64,000 nt of DNA from Sphingobacterium sp. Lineage in GTDB: Bacteria; Bacteroidota; Bacteroidia; Sphingobacteriales; Sphingobacteriaceae. The stretch covers positions 1 through 64,000 of the forward strand of contig JAITTY010000004.1 in the NCBI GenBank assembly GCA_031286695.1. The letters are read 5' to 3'. Position numbers and translations under genes: made by a program. Shown piece after piece: positions 17,683-26,760 of the stretch. Under the pieces are notes generated by a model. It did no database searches. It was not told where the DNA came from and worked only from the letters and a program-made list of their open reading frames with translations. Numbering within the stretch: position 1 is the stretch's first letter; every line of letters starts with the position of its first letter.

Positions 17683-18534
17683 CTACTGAAATGAAGGCTC
17701 TATTAATCGTTGATGAGAGGTGTATGCCTCTTCGGAGAAATGTTTTGTTATATCCAAAAATACTTCTCGATCGGCAATTGAGAATAAGAGCATTTCGGTA
17801 AAAAAAAGTTGGTCGCATTTCTCCTTTTGTCCAACCCAAAGTCTCTTTGCTATCTCTTTAATGAGGCAATTGAGTGTTTGGTATGCGCTTTCTTTACTAA
17901 TATATAACTCGCTGTCTATTTTGCTAATATACTTCTTGTTGCTTAGCGATGTTTTATCTGGAGCAACATATTTATGTACATATTTTAGTCTGATAAGCGT
18001 ATCCATATTGAAAGCGGACATTTTGGAATTGCGACCTTCTGGAATTGGAAAAAATTTATGACCTGCATTTTGTGAGAGTAATATCCAATTTAAAGAGTAA
18101 GCAACACGAGAATCATAAATAATGCATTCTTCGGGGAACATATATGCTGCAACTTTGGAGATACTGGCAATACGTTCAAATTTGGCTGTTCGACTTTTGA
18201 GAAATTCCTGTATTAATAGTTTGGTACTTTCTTCATTGGCAGCTTTAATTCCACCCCATTCTTTAATAATCCACATTGTCAACTTATCAAACAATATGGT
18301 GTTATTGATATGTGCAGCAATTAAATGTGGACGCAAAATAGCTTTTAGTGTTACTTCTTTTTCATAAAAACTTTTACTATTTAGTTCATCTAACTTTTCT
18401 TGAGCCAATATTTGCATAGGAATTAATGCTGTTAGATTTGCATTCCAGTTGTAAAGTTCATTTAATTGGCCACACAAAGGTTTTAAATAATTAACAATCT
18501 TATCGATGTCAAAATTGATCATTTTATGCTGCAT
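17683..18534 (-). CDS. Uncharacterised helical protein, possible HhH/OGG-like fold
   Basis: A 283-residue soluble protein, mostly helical, with no signal peptide. The stretch ISKVAAYMFPEECIIYDSRV followed by AYSLNWI resembles a motif in bacterial OGG-fold (8-oxoguanine glycosylase-like) uncharacterised proteins, where an Asp follows a Tyr after a helical repeat. I cannot verify catalytic residues. An alternative start at 18522 is possible. It is a single gene between two terminators; a DNA-related role is only a suggestion. Confidence 0.65.
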   Translation of the reverse strand: MQHKMINFDIDKIVNYLKPLCGQLNELYNWNANLTALIPMQILAQEKLDELNSKSFYEKEVTLKAILRPHLIAAHINNTILFDKLTMWIIKEWGGIKAANEESTKLLIQEFLKSRTAKFERIASISKVAAYMFPEECIIYDSRVAYSLNWILLSQNAGHKFFPIPEGRNSKMSAFNMDTLIRLKYVHKYVAPDKTSLSNKKYISKIDSELYISKESAYQTLNCLIKEIAKRLWVGQKEKCDQLFFTEMLLFSIADREVFLDITKHFSEEAYTSHQRLIEPSFQ

Positions 18535-18611
18535 ATAACGTTAATATTTTATGAGATTTCTAAAATAAAGTATTGACGGATATTCTCGTTACGGAATACC
18601 GTAATGCGAGA

Positions 18612-19112
18612 CTATTCTGTTTCTTCATCAGGCTCCACTTCTTCCTCAATATTCATTTCCTCTTCTTCATTAAAGTCTTCGGGTATTGAGTTGTCGATGA
18701 ATTGGCAATTTTTACCAAGAATAGTTACATTATACTCATAACCTTTATCGCTTGTAAACGAACAAGCGCCACTAGAAATGTCTTCGGGTATAAAATGAGA
18801 CTCGTCCAGCCAACCACCATTTGGCCAATGTATAGTAACTAAGTTGTCACTTTCTACCTCGATATTTAACGTATATGTGCTGCTAGTTCCTGTATTTGGG
18901 TTATAATATTCAACAGAAGCACAGTATATTCCATCCTTGTATTCATATCCGTCATCATCTTCCTCGTCCTGTGAGATGGCCTGCTGTTCAGATTTTTCAT
19001 AAAAAGAATTCACGTTTTCTTCGTTAGAATGAACGTCGTTTCTTTTATTTACCTCCGACTTACAGGATATAAATAAATATATGCACGTGATGAGAATAAT
19101 CCTGATAGTCAT
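18612..19112 (-). CDS. Acidic lipoprotein
   Basis: It begins MTIRIILITCIYLFISCKSE, a lipoprotein signal with lipidation Cys at about residue 17. Acidic linkers (EEDDDGYEY) flank a beta-rich core (YTLNIEVESDNLVTIHWPNG) and the C-terminus is almost all Glu/Asp. An in-frame TTG at 19133 overlaps the stop of the upstream gene, but the ATG at 19112 gives the better signal peptide. The gene is co-transcribed with 19130-19447. Function unknown; surface or periplasmic. Confidence 0.7.
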   Translation of the reverse strand: MTIRIILITCIYLFISCKSEVNKRNDVHSNEENVNSFYEKSEQQAISQDEEDDDGYEYKDGIYCASVEYYNPNTGTSSTYTLNIEVESDNLVTIHWPNGGWLDESHFIPEDISSGACSFTSDKGYEYNVTILGKNCQFIDNSIPEDFNEEEEMNIEEEVEPDEETE

Positions 19113-19129
19113 AGATCTGAATCGCCTAA

Positions 19130-19447
19130 TCAATTACACATGCTTCTATCCACATAAGTTTTGTTGCCATTAGAGTTGATATAATAACAGCCTCCACGAG
19201 GTCCGCGGATATAGGATCTGGTAGAAGAACTACTTTTAGAAGTATTCGTGGTACGGGACGAAGGAGAGGGGCTCGTACTTTTAAATTGATTAATATTTGA
19301 CGAGGTAGATCTTTCTTTTACATATTCCCAGGTTCCGTCACTTTTTAATAACACAGTTCTTCCATCCGTCGTTGTCGCATATTTGTTTTGCGCATTTAGC
19401 GCAAAGGAAAAAATGAATAATGATATTGCGAATAGTAATTTTTTCAT
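19130..19447 (-). CDS. Small secreted protein with C-terminal GGCYY motif
   Basis: A 105-residue protein with a signal peptide (cleavage after ALNAQ). A short TTDGRTVLLKSDGTWEY segment typical of small Bacteroidota periplasmic proteins is followed by a Ser/Thr-rich linker and a terminal RGPRGGCYYINSNGNKTYVD domain ending RSMCN, which recurs in many secreted Bacteroidota proteins. The two conserved Cys may pair. It lies next to the acidic lipoprotein gene and 175 bp downstream of the DUF4407 operon. Role unknown. Confidence 0.75.
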   Translation of the reverse strand: MKKLLFAISLFIFSFALNAQNKYATTTDGRTVLLKSDGTWEYVKERSTSSNINQFKSTSPSPSSRTTNTSKSSSSTRSYIRGPRGGCYYINSNGNKTYVDRSMCN

Positions 19448-19621
19448 TTATGGTATTCTTTTTAGCGAATTTTCACATTGGCCCCCTTTGTTAAATGGCT
19501 ATAGTATATCAAATCATTGCTATATTTAGAGCTTTATTGGGTTTTCAGTCCGAAAAAATACGTTGTGAATAAGTTAACATTGTCAATTTACAGTTTTTCC
19601 TCCACTAACTAAAAAATTAAA

Positions 19622-20113
19622 CTATCTAAAAAACGGTGTCTTAATTGTTGGTTGGAAGTAGTTTAATAACTCTACAACAAGTGGTTTGGCCGCGATAATC
19701 ATCACAATAAAAATAATAGCGAAAAATAATCTGAATAAGATCGGTGTCAGCCCATCTTTAAATTGGCGCTTAACAATTATAAATGCTGCACGAGAACAGA
19801 AGAAGGCGATTACGATACCACCTAATGTAACCCCTTCATAAACGAATAGCAGCTTGATAATATCTTTATCATATAAATTCACCTTTTGCATATCCATTGC
19901 ACTGAGCATGGTAGAAACAGCTGGAAATACATCGAAAAATAATATGCCACATCCGATAAGCATACCAACCTCAACAATTCCATTATAATAATCGACTTCA
20001 TCCCGCTGTGTTTTTACTTTTAAAATCCTAGCTAGTCTGATCAGTATAAACAAACTGATCATTATCGTAAGCAATGCAAAAACCGTGTAAATTAAAAAGA
20101 AGTTAGGGTTCAT
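19622..20113 (-). CDS. Four-helix membrane protein, last gene of the DUF4407 operon
   Basis: A 163-residue integral membrane protein with hydrophobic segments at about 5-28, 50-70, 88-112 and 122-147. No catalytic motif is seen. Its start is 2 bp after the stop of the transglutaminase-like gene, so it is translated in the same operon. It has no family I recognise; a structural or channel-like partner of the other membrane proteins is a reasonable inference. Confidence 0.8.
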   Translation of the reverse strand: MNPNFFLIYTVFALLTIMISLFILIRLARILKVKTQRDEVDYYNGIVEVGMLIGCGILFFDVFPAVSTMLSAMDMQKVNLYDKDIIKLLFVYEGVTLGGIVIAFFCSRAAFIIVKRQFKDGLTPILFRLFFAIIFIVMIIAAKPLVVELLNYFQPTIKTPFFR

Positions 20114-20115
20114 AA

Positions 20116-22017
20116 TTATTTAGATTTTAAGGATATATACCAATTGTTCATATTAGCGATTTCATTCGGGACGTAAGCTGGTCTAACGGCGGGCGCTGTC
20201 GTCTCGACTAAAGCATATTTTGTATTCCCGTATATAAAATAGTTACTTCCATAGTAAGGCAAATTAATCCCAATTAGTGAATGCCCATAGAGATCACTTG
20301 ATAGCATGACCAGATCGTACCCATACTTGGACAAAATGGTGTAGATTAACAATGTTCGTGTATCGCAATCTGCATTCGAGGTTGCAACGGTTTCCAAGGG
20401 TGTCAATAGGCCAAACGGCTCGTTGGGTATACACGAACCATTATTTTTTGTTAGATAATTTTTTACAAAATAGTCTGAATACATCTTCGGATCACATTCT
20501 TGTGGTAAGATCAGGGAGTAGTTGTAGTCCTGCACAAACGCCATTACCATTGAAGCAAACTGCAGCCTGGTCAATTTTTTTTCAGTTGCCAAGCTATCAA
20601 ACATCGCATAAACACCATCAAGCTTATCTTGGTCAAATTCTTTTATTTTATGGACTATGAAGTTATAGTTACTCCTTTGATTACTTCCAAATAGCGAATG
20701 TTTATTATTCTTTGATCTTTGATAATCGCTTTTATAGATATAGTAGGTGCCCGAATACGCCGCTCCCGAGTAATCTTTCCATTCTTTAGAAAACCTGAAG
20801 ATTGTATCGCTGGTATTGTTATTTACTGACTTTTCGATAACTGGCTGTGGCGCAGGTTTTACAGTTGGTGATGCCACAATATATTTGGGGATTTCTATCA
20901 ATGGAGCAATATTTTCTTGTAAGCTATTGAAAATTGTCCAGCCAATCAGCCCAACAATAGATGCTAAATATAGCAACCCGATGATTTTGAAAAACCACTC
21001 CCAAATCTTTCCGGGCACCAATGTGAATAGTAATATAATTGCGATTATTGGTATTAGAAACTTTAAACCAGGAATGATAATTAAGAGGACGAGAAGCGCC
21101 AACAACATAAATATCCAACTTATGCCAGTGTCTGCATAATTATTTCCGGTATTGCTGTTTCCTGAATAGGAGATTTTTTTCTCCCAATTTCCATTTGAAA
21201 GTTTTCTGGAACCTAAACCAGCTCGGAAAATGTTGGAACTGCCAGTATTGCCATCATCTTCAAAAACATGATTACCGTTTGACTCCGGAACTGCTGGATT
21301 CCCTTGGGGAATAGCGTTTGGAAAAGAAGGTAGAGAAACTTGTTCAGCCAATGGTTTATACTCTCTCTGCAACCGCTTCTCTTCAATTATATCCGAAAAA
21401 TATCCCTTTACAATACATTTAACGGTACCAAATACCTCCTTGTTCTCCTTCTGATGAAGATGCCGGAGATATTGAACATTATACATTGTTAATCCATTAA
21501 TATCGATCCTATATTCAAGTTGATCGTTTGGAAGGAGCAGCGTAAATTTTTCTGGTAGCTGTGATTTATCGAAAAATACCGGTTGTTCAAAACCCGCAAA
21601 ATCGCCCTCTGCATGTTTGTGAACTCCCCCACAATATTTTTTTTCTCCATTTATGCAGCTGCATTTATCCGAATTGATTGGACGTATCGTAGCTTCATAG
21701 ATTGTGATGTGATAAATAGCCTGGTCATTCGCATTTGGTAGATACTCACCATAATATTTACCTGTCATTTCTCCCTGTACGTGCGTTTTTCGTTCCCAGA
21801 AGAAGGGGACGCTCACCTCACGATACCAGTTTGATTTGCTCTCATCGTATAGCGGATAATTATTGGAAGTTAAATTGTACTTTAATTCATTACTTTCGAC
21901 CACAGGAACGGCGATGTCCTCTGATCTCTTTCGGAAATCTATTTTGGAGGCTATCTTCTTTCGGAAGAAAAACCACCATAATGCGCACAATATTACTCCA
22001 ATGACCAGTAGATTCAT
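20116..22017 (-). CDS. Membrane-anchored transglutaminase/papain-like protein
   Basis: A 633-residue protein. There is one membrane segment at residues 2-18, a cysteine-containing beta-rich domain at about 50-210 (CSCINGEKKYCGG), a disordered linker, two to three membrane segments at about 300-366, and a C-terminal domain of about 240 residues. The C-terminal domain shows a transglutaminase-like triad: Cys551 (NADCDTRTLL), His579 (YGHSLIG) and Glu605 (ALVETTA). That fold covers proteases, amidases and crosslinking enzymes. It sits 3 bp after one DUF4407-like gene and 2 bp before the four-helix protein. Substrate unknown. Confidence 0.8.
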   Translation of the reverse strand: MNLLVIGVILCALWWFFFRKKIASKIDFRKRSEDIAVPVVESNELKYNLTSNNYPLYDESKSNWYREVSVPFFWERKTHVQGEMTGKYYGEYLPNANDQAIYHITIYEATIRPINSDKCSCINGEKKYCGGVHKHAEGDFAGFEQPVFFDKSQLPEKFTLLLPNDQLEYRIDINGLTMYNVQYLRHLHQKENKEVFGTVKCIVKGYFSDIIEEKRLQREYKPLAEQVSLPSFPNAIPQGNPAVPESNGNHVFEDDGNTGSSNIFRAGLGSRKLSNGNWEKKISYSGNSNTGNNYADTGISWIFMLLALLVLLIIIPGLKFLIPIIAIILLFTLVPGKIWEWFFKIIGLLYLASIVGLIGWTIFNSLQENIAPLIEIPKYIVASPTVKPAPQPVIEKSVNNNTSDTIFRFSKEWKDYSGAAYSGTYYIYKSDYQRSKNNKHSLFGSNQRSNYNFIVHKIKEFDQDKLDGVYAMFDSLATEKKLTRLQFASMVMAFVQDYNYSLILPQECDPKMYSDYFVKNYLTKNNGSCIPNEPFGLLTPLETVATSNADCDTRTLLIYTILSKYGYDLVMLSSDLYGHSLIGINLPYYGSNYFIYGNTKYALVETTAPAVRPAYVPNEIANMNNWYISLKSK

Positions 22018-22020
22018 CCG

Positions 22021-23466
22021 CTAATTGTATAATTTGTTTATGAGATCCTCTTTATTTGGAAGCTTTACATCCGATTTCCGTTGTGTTCTAAAGGGGGCAT
22101 CATTCCAATACTCAAACTTTTCTATTTCCTCGCGATCTGTTCTCTGTAAAAGATCGTTTTCAATATGTTCATATAGTGGTGTATTGATACGCTTCACTGG
22201 CGCTAGCTTTCCGAGTAAATTTCCGTTGCTATTAACTAATTGAACCTTCAATCTAGCATTTATAAGATCTGCATAATTTTTACGGTGATTCTCATAAAGC
22301 TTCGTGATGATTGTTTTTTCCGATCCGGCCCTAAATTTGTAATAGTTGAATTTCTTTCGGATAAAGAATTTAGCAAAAACCGGGATACAGAATATAACGA
22401 TCGTCAATAGGGCAATGACTAGAGCTAACAGATTTTCTGTCATTAGTAGACGGATTTTTAATGTATAGAGCGTGTTTTTGTCAAGTAACTGTTTTAGCTG
22501 ATCATGACTTTCTATCTTTTCTCTTATCAAGGGAACAGCATTTTGCAGGTAAAACCCAAATATCTTCCTGTCCAATGATTGGTTGACATTCATTGTTTGG
22601 AGTCTATCTAGAAAATCTTGATCACTTTGCGCCATTTGCTCGACAAAGGAATTTATTTGTGAAATTAATGCAGCGGTTTCTTGATAATTGAATCTCTTTT
22701 TTAGGAAGTTTTTATTTATATGGTTTAGTTTGGACTTAAATTGATTCAACTGCTTTACCGCACTTTCGTCTTTTTTTACTTTTTGGTTGATGATGTTTAT
22801 TGTTGATTGAATCTCCAATACATCATGCCGTCCATGATCTATGTATGCCAATTTTTCGTTGATATCTTTAAGAAGCACGATCTCGTTCTTGGTATAATGG
22901 TGGTCATTGGTCAGATAACTATCCACCAGCGATTCCGATTTATAGCGTTCTATTTGTACGATTTCTTTTTTACCGACTCCAAATGGGTTCATATCTACCA
23001 ATAACCATACATTAAGCGGCTGAGCAATGATCAAACCAATGAAGGCAATAAACGCCAGGCGAAATAGGAACGAAAATGAAAACATTGATGTGCTTTCCTG
23101 CGTATTTTTGATGTCCTTAATTTTGATGTCATTTCTCTTTCTTTTGTCTACCGTATCCAAGATAGTAGGGGTGATGGTATACAGCAAAAACAAATAAATA
23201 TTAGCGATAAGCAATCCGATAAATAGCCCGATTGGCAAACTCAGTAGCCTTGAATATCCATCAAAGATATTGTAGATAAAAAACATGGTGCTGATAGCTG
23301 CACATATAAAAAATACAAGGACAGCCAATCCAATAGTCAAAAAGTAATATTTGATCCTATACTCTTTATTTCCTTCCTTAAGTTGTAAATAACGCTCAAT
23401 GACGTATACATCCTCTGAGGAGAAAAAAAACAGAAAGTGCTCGAACTTCGACAATGAATACTTCAT
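22021..23466 (-). CDS. DUF4407-like four-helix membrane protein with long helical insert
   Basis: A 481-residue protein with the same plan as its upstream neighbour. A short soluble lead (FSSEDVYVIERYLQLKEG) precedes membrane segments at about 42-62, 72-98 and 133-155. A helical region of about 190 residues follows (NEKLAYIDHGRHDVLEIQST to IREKIESHDQLK), then a fourth membrane segment at about 347-370 and a soluble tail ending NKEDLINKLYN. The order matches DUF4407 proteins although identity to the 492-residue partner is low by eye, so these look like divergent paralogues. Confidence 0.75.
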   Translation of the reverse strand: MKYSLSKFEHFLFFFSSEDVYVIERYLQLKEGNKEYRIKYYFLTIGLAVLVFFICAAISTMFFIYNIFDGYSRLLSLPIGLFIGLLIANIYLFLLYTITPTILDTVDKRKRNDIKIKDIKNTQESTSMFSFSFLFRLAFIAFIGLIIAQPLNVWLLVDMNPFGVGKKEIVQIERYKSESLVDSYLTNDHHYTKNEIVLLKDINEKLAYIDHGRHDVLEIQSTINIINQKVKKDESAVKQLNQFKSKLNHINKNFLKKRFNYQETAALISQINSFVEQMAQSDQDFLDRLQTMNVNQSLDRKIFGFYLQNAVPLIREKIESHDQLKQLLDKNTLYTLKIRLLMTENLLALVIALLTIVIFCIPVFAKFFIRKKFNYYKFRAGSEKTIITKLYENHRKNYADLINARLKVQLVNSNGNLLGKLAPVKRINTPLYEHIENDLLQRTDREEIEKFEYWNDAPFRTQRKSDVKLPNKEDLINKLYN

Positions 23467-23480
23467 CTTACGATTACAAT

Positions 23481-24959
23481 TTAGGCCATATTTGAGTTAT
23501 CTTTATCAGGATCCGCTGCATCAATTGGTGATTCAGGTACATCCGACTCTATTTTCTTTTTTGCAGATTCGATGTATGCTTCAGGATCATTCATTATCGC
23601 TGACTCCTCATTCTGCTTATGCCTTGCATAGGCAAAAGCTAATAATTCGCGTTGCGTTCTTGCATCCAATTGTTGCGTTAGATCTTGAAGCTCCTTAGCA
23701 AGTTCCTCCCTAAATTCCTCGCCACTTTTTAGGCTTGTATTTTTTCGGATATAGAGGTCAGGATTATGATCTATAATTTCTTTCTCATTCTGTTTATACT
23801 TTTCGATGGCGTAATCCGAAAGTTCTTTCTGAATATCGGACTCTTTGATTTTCTCATAAAGTTTTATATCGGCTTCATGATTTATGACAAGATGCCGCTC
23901 TAGGCCTTTTTTATCTTTATAGTAATCATATTTTATTTCAATACCATTGTTGGCCATCATCATATCCTCGATGTTCTCTTTGAGATAATCATAGGGAGTC
24001 TTTGTCAACATGAGTTTAAAGAATATCGGTGTCAGCTCGATTGCCATAAATAGGAGTGTGATAAACAAGGTAATGGAAAACCCTGCCACCTCATGCGCTA
24101 TTTTAATTCTTTCGAGTAGACCATCAAGACCATCGGCTGCTTTCTTATTATTTAACCTTTCCTTTTCTTTTTCCTTTCTGAGCGCATCCTTCCGTTCATT
24201 CAGATTCGTTAGCTCAGCTTGATTCTGCTGATCAAATTTTGCAAGCCTTTCATCTGCCTTATCTCTTTCCCGCCTTAAGGCCAGTGCTACAGGGCCTTCA
24301 CCTTTTCCACGTCCACCTTGTCCCTGAGCCATTTCATCCTGATATTTTTTATCATATTCCTCCAGGCTTTTTAATAGTTTAGTTCTCTCTTCACTGACCT
24401 TACCAAAATCTTTCTCCAGGTTTCTTTCACGTTCAGCATAAGTTTTATCCACTTCGGCGGCATACTCTGTTTGTTTTTGGATCTGAATTTTTCTGAGCTC
24501 CGTATCGATCTCCGTTTTAAACATCCGGATTTCGACAGGTTTTGAAATACTAACAGCAATAATCATCCCCATGATAATTCGAGGGAGAGCACCTTTTAAT
24601 TCATCCCATGTTATTTTTTCTGTGCCATCACCTTTGCCTGTGGCCGCCACGATAAAACGGTCTAAATTAAAGATCATTAGCCCCCAAACGATCCCGAAGA
24701 CGAGAGCCATAAATACTGTCGGGATATGAATTGGATTCTCGAGTACATTACCCCGAGGTTCAAATATCGTGTAGAATGCATATCCCCCTGATAACCCAGC
24801 CATCAGACCGGTAGCGAATACAATACCGCCGAGACAAGCATATTTAACCTGATCACTATAGGTAGATCGTTCCAAAATATATTCGTCTCCGCCAGCGGAG
24901 GCCCATAAAAATTTGATAACTTTTCCGGGTTTATTGGTGTTGTAAAATTGGCTTTCCAT
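23481..24959 (-). CDS. DUF4407-domain membrane protein with coiled coil
   Basis: A 492-residue protein clearly of the DUF4407 type. The lead FLWASAGGDEYILERSTYSD is followed by membrane segments at about 34-60, 78-106 and 124-146. A charged coiled coil spans about 148-275 with a Gly-rich break (QGQGGRGKGEG). The fourth membrane segment is at 285-312, and a soluble Glu/Lys-rich C-terminus follows. DUF4407 proteins have no known function. It is second in the operon, 10 bp after the gene at 24970-25449. Confidence 0.9.
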   Translation of the reverse strand: MESQFYNTNKPGKVIKFLWASAGGDEYILERSTYSDQVKYACLGGIVFATGLMAGLSGGYAFYTIFEPRGNVLENPIHIPTVFMALVFGIVWGLMIFNLDRFIVAATGKGDGTEKITWDELKGALPRIIMGMIIAVSISKPVEIRMFKTEIDTELRKIQIQKQTEYAAEVDKTYAERERNLEKDFGKVSEERTKLLKSLEEYDKKYQDEMAQGQGGRGKGEGPVALALRRERDKADERLAKFDQQNQAELTNLNERKDALRKEKEKERLNNKKAADGLDGLLERIKIAHEVAGFSITLFITLLFMAIELTPIFFKLMLTKTPYDYLKENIEDMMMANNGIEIKYDYYKDKKGLERHLVINHEADIKLYEKIKESDIQKELSDYAIEKYKQNEKEIIDHNPDLYIRKNTSLKSGEEFREELAKELQDLTQQLDARTQRELLAFAYARHKQNEESAIMNDPEAYIESAKKKIESDVPESPIDAADPDKDNSNMA

Positions 24960-24969
24960 ATAATAAGGA

Positions 24970-25449
24970 TTATCTAAATTTCAGTTTAGGTGATTTAATG
25001 GTAATGGCTGTGTTGTTTAATCTATAGCGTAATGTATTCTTGCTCTGCGCAAGTCTAAAATCTGTCATCTCTAGTTTTTTTAGGTTTATTTCAGATTTGA
25101 ATCGTCCGAAGTCTGTTTGGAGGATATAATCAACCGTAATCTTTTCGACCACCCTGTTCCGCAGTCCAACGAATGAGACTTCCAAAGGAATGTCATTCCC
25201 TATTTTTTCAAGATTTAGAATGATTGTATTGCTCAGATTGAAATACTTTTTGCTTAGAATTTCCGTGTAGAGAAGACCATCACATTCATATTTGATTATC
25301 AATAATCCTTTTTTATTAGCGGCGTGGTTGGTGAACTTTTTTACTGTTACATCCTTTCCAGAAAAGCTGTATGTCAGTTTTCGTAAGAATATTCGCGCTA
25401 CAGCACGAATTCTAAACCATAAATTAGGTATATATTCTAAACTTTTCAT
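24970..25449 (-). CDS. Beta-rich protein, first gene of the DUF4407 operon
   Basis: A 159-residue basic protein. The N-terminus (LWFRIRAVARIFLRKLTYSF) could form an amphipathic membrane-surface helix; the rest is predicted beta-strand rich (GLLIIKYECDGLLYTEILSK, IPLEVSFVGLRNRVVEKITV). No signal peptide and no family recognised. It begins the five-gene operon and is divergent from the SH3-domain gene at 25657. Confidence 0.7.
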   Translation of the reverse strand: MKSLEYIPNLWFRIRAVARIFLRKLTYSFSGKDVTVKKFTNHAANKKGLLIIKYECDGLLYTEILSKKYFNLSNTIILNLEKIGNDIPLEVSFVGLRNRVVEKITVDYILQTDFGRFKSEINLKKLEMTDFRLAQSKNTLRYRLNNTAITIKSPKLKFR

Positions 25450-25656
25450 AATGACTCCAAATGGTCTGTTAGGTTAACACTATAGGCTTTTAGCTAATTC
25501 TAATTTAAAAAATATTCATACATAAACAAACCTGCTACTTGAAATTTTATCTCAAAACTTAACTCTGGTAAAAATATTGAAAGAAAATAAGCTCAGATTA
25601 CGGGAAACCATAACTATTGATCTGCCAAACTGATAATTTTGGAGCAAAACTTTATT

Positions 25657-26409
25657 ATGAAAAGATTAATTGTGCTTCTCGTTATCTATCTCAGTTCTCT
25701 ATCACTTTACGCCCAGATAGATGATGTGTATATAGTCAATGCCGACAAGCTGAATTTGAGAGAGCTTCCAAATGCAGAATCTAAATCTTACGGATTATTG
25801 AGGAGGGGAAAGGAGGTGCTTGTCATTGATATAGCGTATGACTGGTTTAAAGTTTCTGTCGGTCAATATGAAGGTTGGTTAAAAAGCTCCTATGTAATAG
25901 CGAAGCCCGAGAATTTATATAATAGGATGAATCTAATTACGGGTGATTCGCCCGAGTGTGATAATATGGCTTGGCGATATGACTATGGTGCCCAAGGATC
26001 TCTTGAAATAACAGTTGGGGCGGGAGCAGATTTTGCTGTAAAAGTTATGGAAAGAAACACAGGCTTATGTATAAGAGCATTTTATATAAAGTCTGGTGAA
26101 TCTATTAAAGTAAAAGATATACCCCAGAATACCTATTATTTAAAGGTTGCTAGCGGCCGGGATTTTAGACAGGGGATTAAAGACGGGCAATGTATTATGG
26201 TTTTTAATCAAAGTGCTCATTACGAAATTGGAGAGGAAATATTAGATTTTAATATGGGGCCGAAACGCATTGAAACAATAGATGGAAAAAGATATGAAGT
26301 ACAAAGCGTACCATCTTATAGTCTACGACTGGCGGTCCGAAGTCGAGATCACTCGCTTAAAGACAATTTTGACACGAAGACAATATCAAACGAAGAATTC
26401 AATAGATAG
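25657..26409 (+). CDS. Secreted protein with bacterial SH3 domain
   Basis: A 250-residue protein with a signal peptide (MKRLIVLLVIYLSSLSLYAQ) and an SH3b domain (ADKLNLRELPNAESKSYGLL, then VLVIDIAYDWFKVSV and YEGWLKSSYV). A C-terminal domain of about 150 residues is not recognised. SH3b domains usually bind peptidoglycan or cell-wall peptides. The ATG at 25657 is chosen over a TTG 18 bp upstream. It is transcribed away from the DUF4407 operon across a 207-bp intergenic region, so a functional link at the envelope is possible but not shown. Confidence 0.8.
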   Translation: MKRLIVLLVIYLSSLSLYAQIDDVYIVNADKLNLRELPNAESKSYGLLRRGKEVLVIDIAYDWFKVSVGQYEGWLKSSYVIAKPENLYNRMNLITGDSPECDNMAWRYDYGAQGSLEITVGAGADFAVKVMERNTGLCIRAFYIKSGESIKVKDIPQNTYYLKVASGRDFRQGIKDGQCIMVFNQSAHYEIGEEILDFNMGPKRIETIDGKRYEVQSVPSYSLRLAVRSRDHSLKDNFDTKTISNEEFNR

Positions 26410-26509
26410 ATGACTTGCAATAGGGTAGGAATGGTTCGTTTACTCGATTAAATAAGGGCGAAGTTAGATCAAAGCAGCATTAGGGGCATATAAGTTGTAA
26501 ACCAATCGA

Positions 26510-26713
26510 TTAATTCATTTTTTTTCTCGAATACTGTATTCTTCCATTGGATAATTTCAATAAAATGGTATGTTTAAGATCTGAAGTGTCGACAACAGTT
26601 AAGCCGTCGATGAAGTGAAAGTGATCGTTTAGTTCCTCAAGATTTCCATAAAAATTATTAACCTTATTAAGTATTGATAAATAATATTTATCTTTAAATA
26701 AATAACACTTATT
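26510..26713 (-). pseudogene. C-terminal fragment of a zeta-toxin-like protein
   Basis: An open stretch of 67 codons with no start reads KCYLFKDKYYLSILNKV, FYGNLEELNDHFHFIDGL, TVVDTSDLKHTILLKLSNG and ends SRKKMN-stop. The FIDGL..VDTS..LLLKLSNG tail resembles the end of zeta-toxin/P-loop kinase-like proteins. The N-terminal kinase domain is absent: a stop lies just upstream. I infer a decayed toxin gene. The rest of the gap 26410-26760 is empty. Confidence 0.45.
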
Positions 26714-26760
26714 CTATGCGGCTAATCATAGACCTGTATAGTTAACCAAAACCCTAATCT

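Noticed and set aside
19622..25449. The DUF4407 operon as a Zorya-like defence system
   Set aside because: The coiled-coil membrane protein recalls ZorA, but no ZorB, ZorC, ZorD or Snf2 helicase is present and the membrane plan differs.
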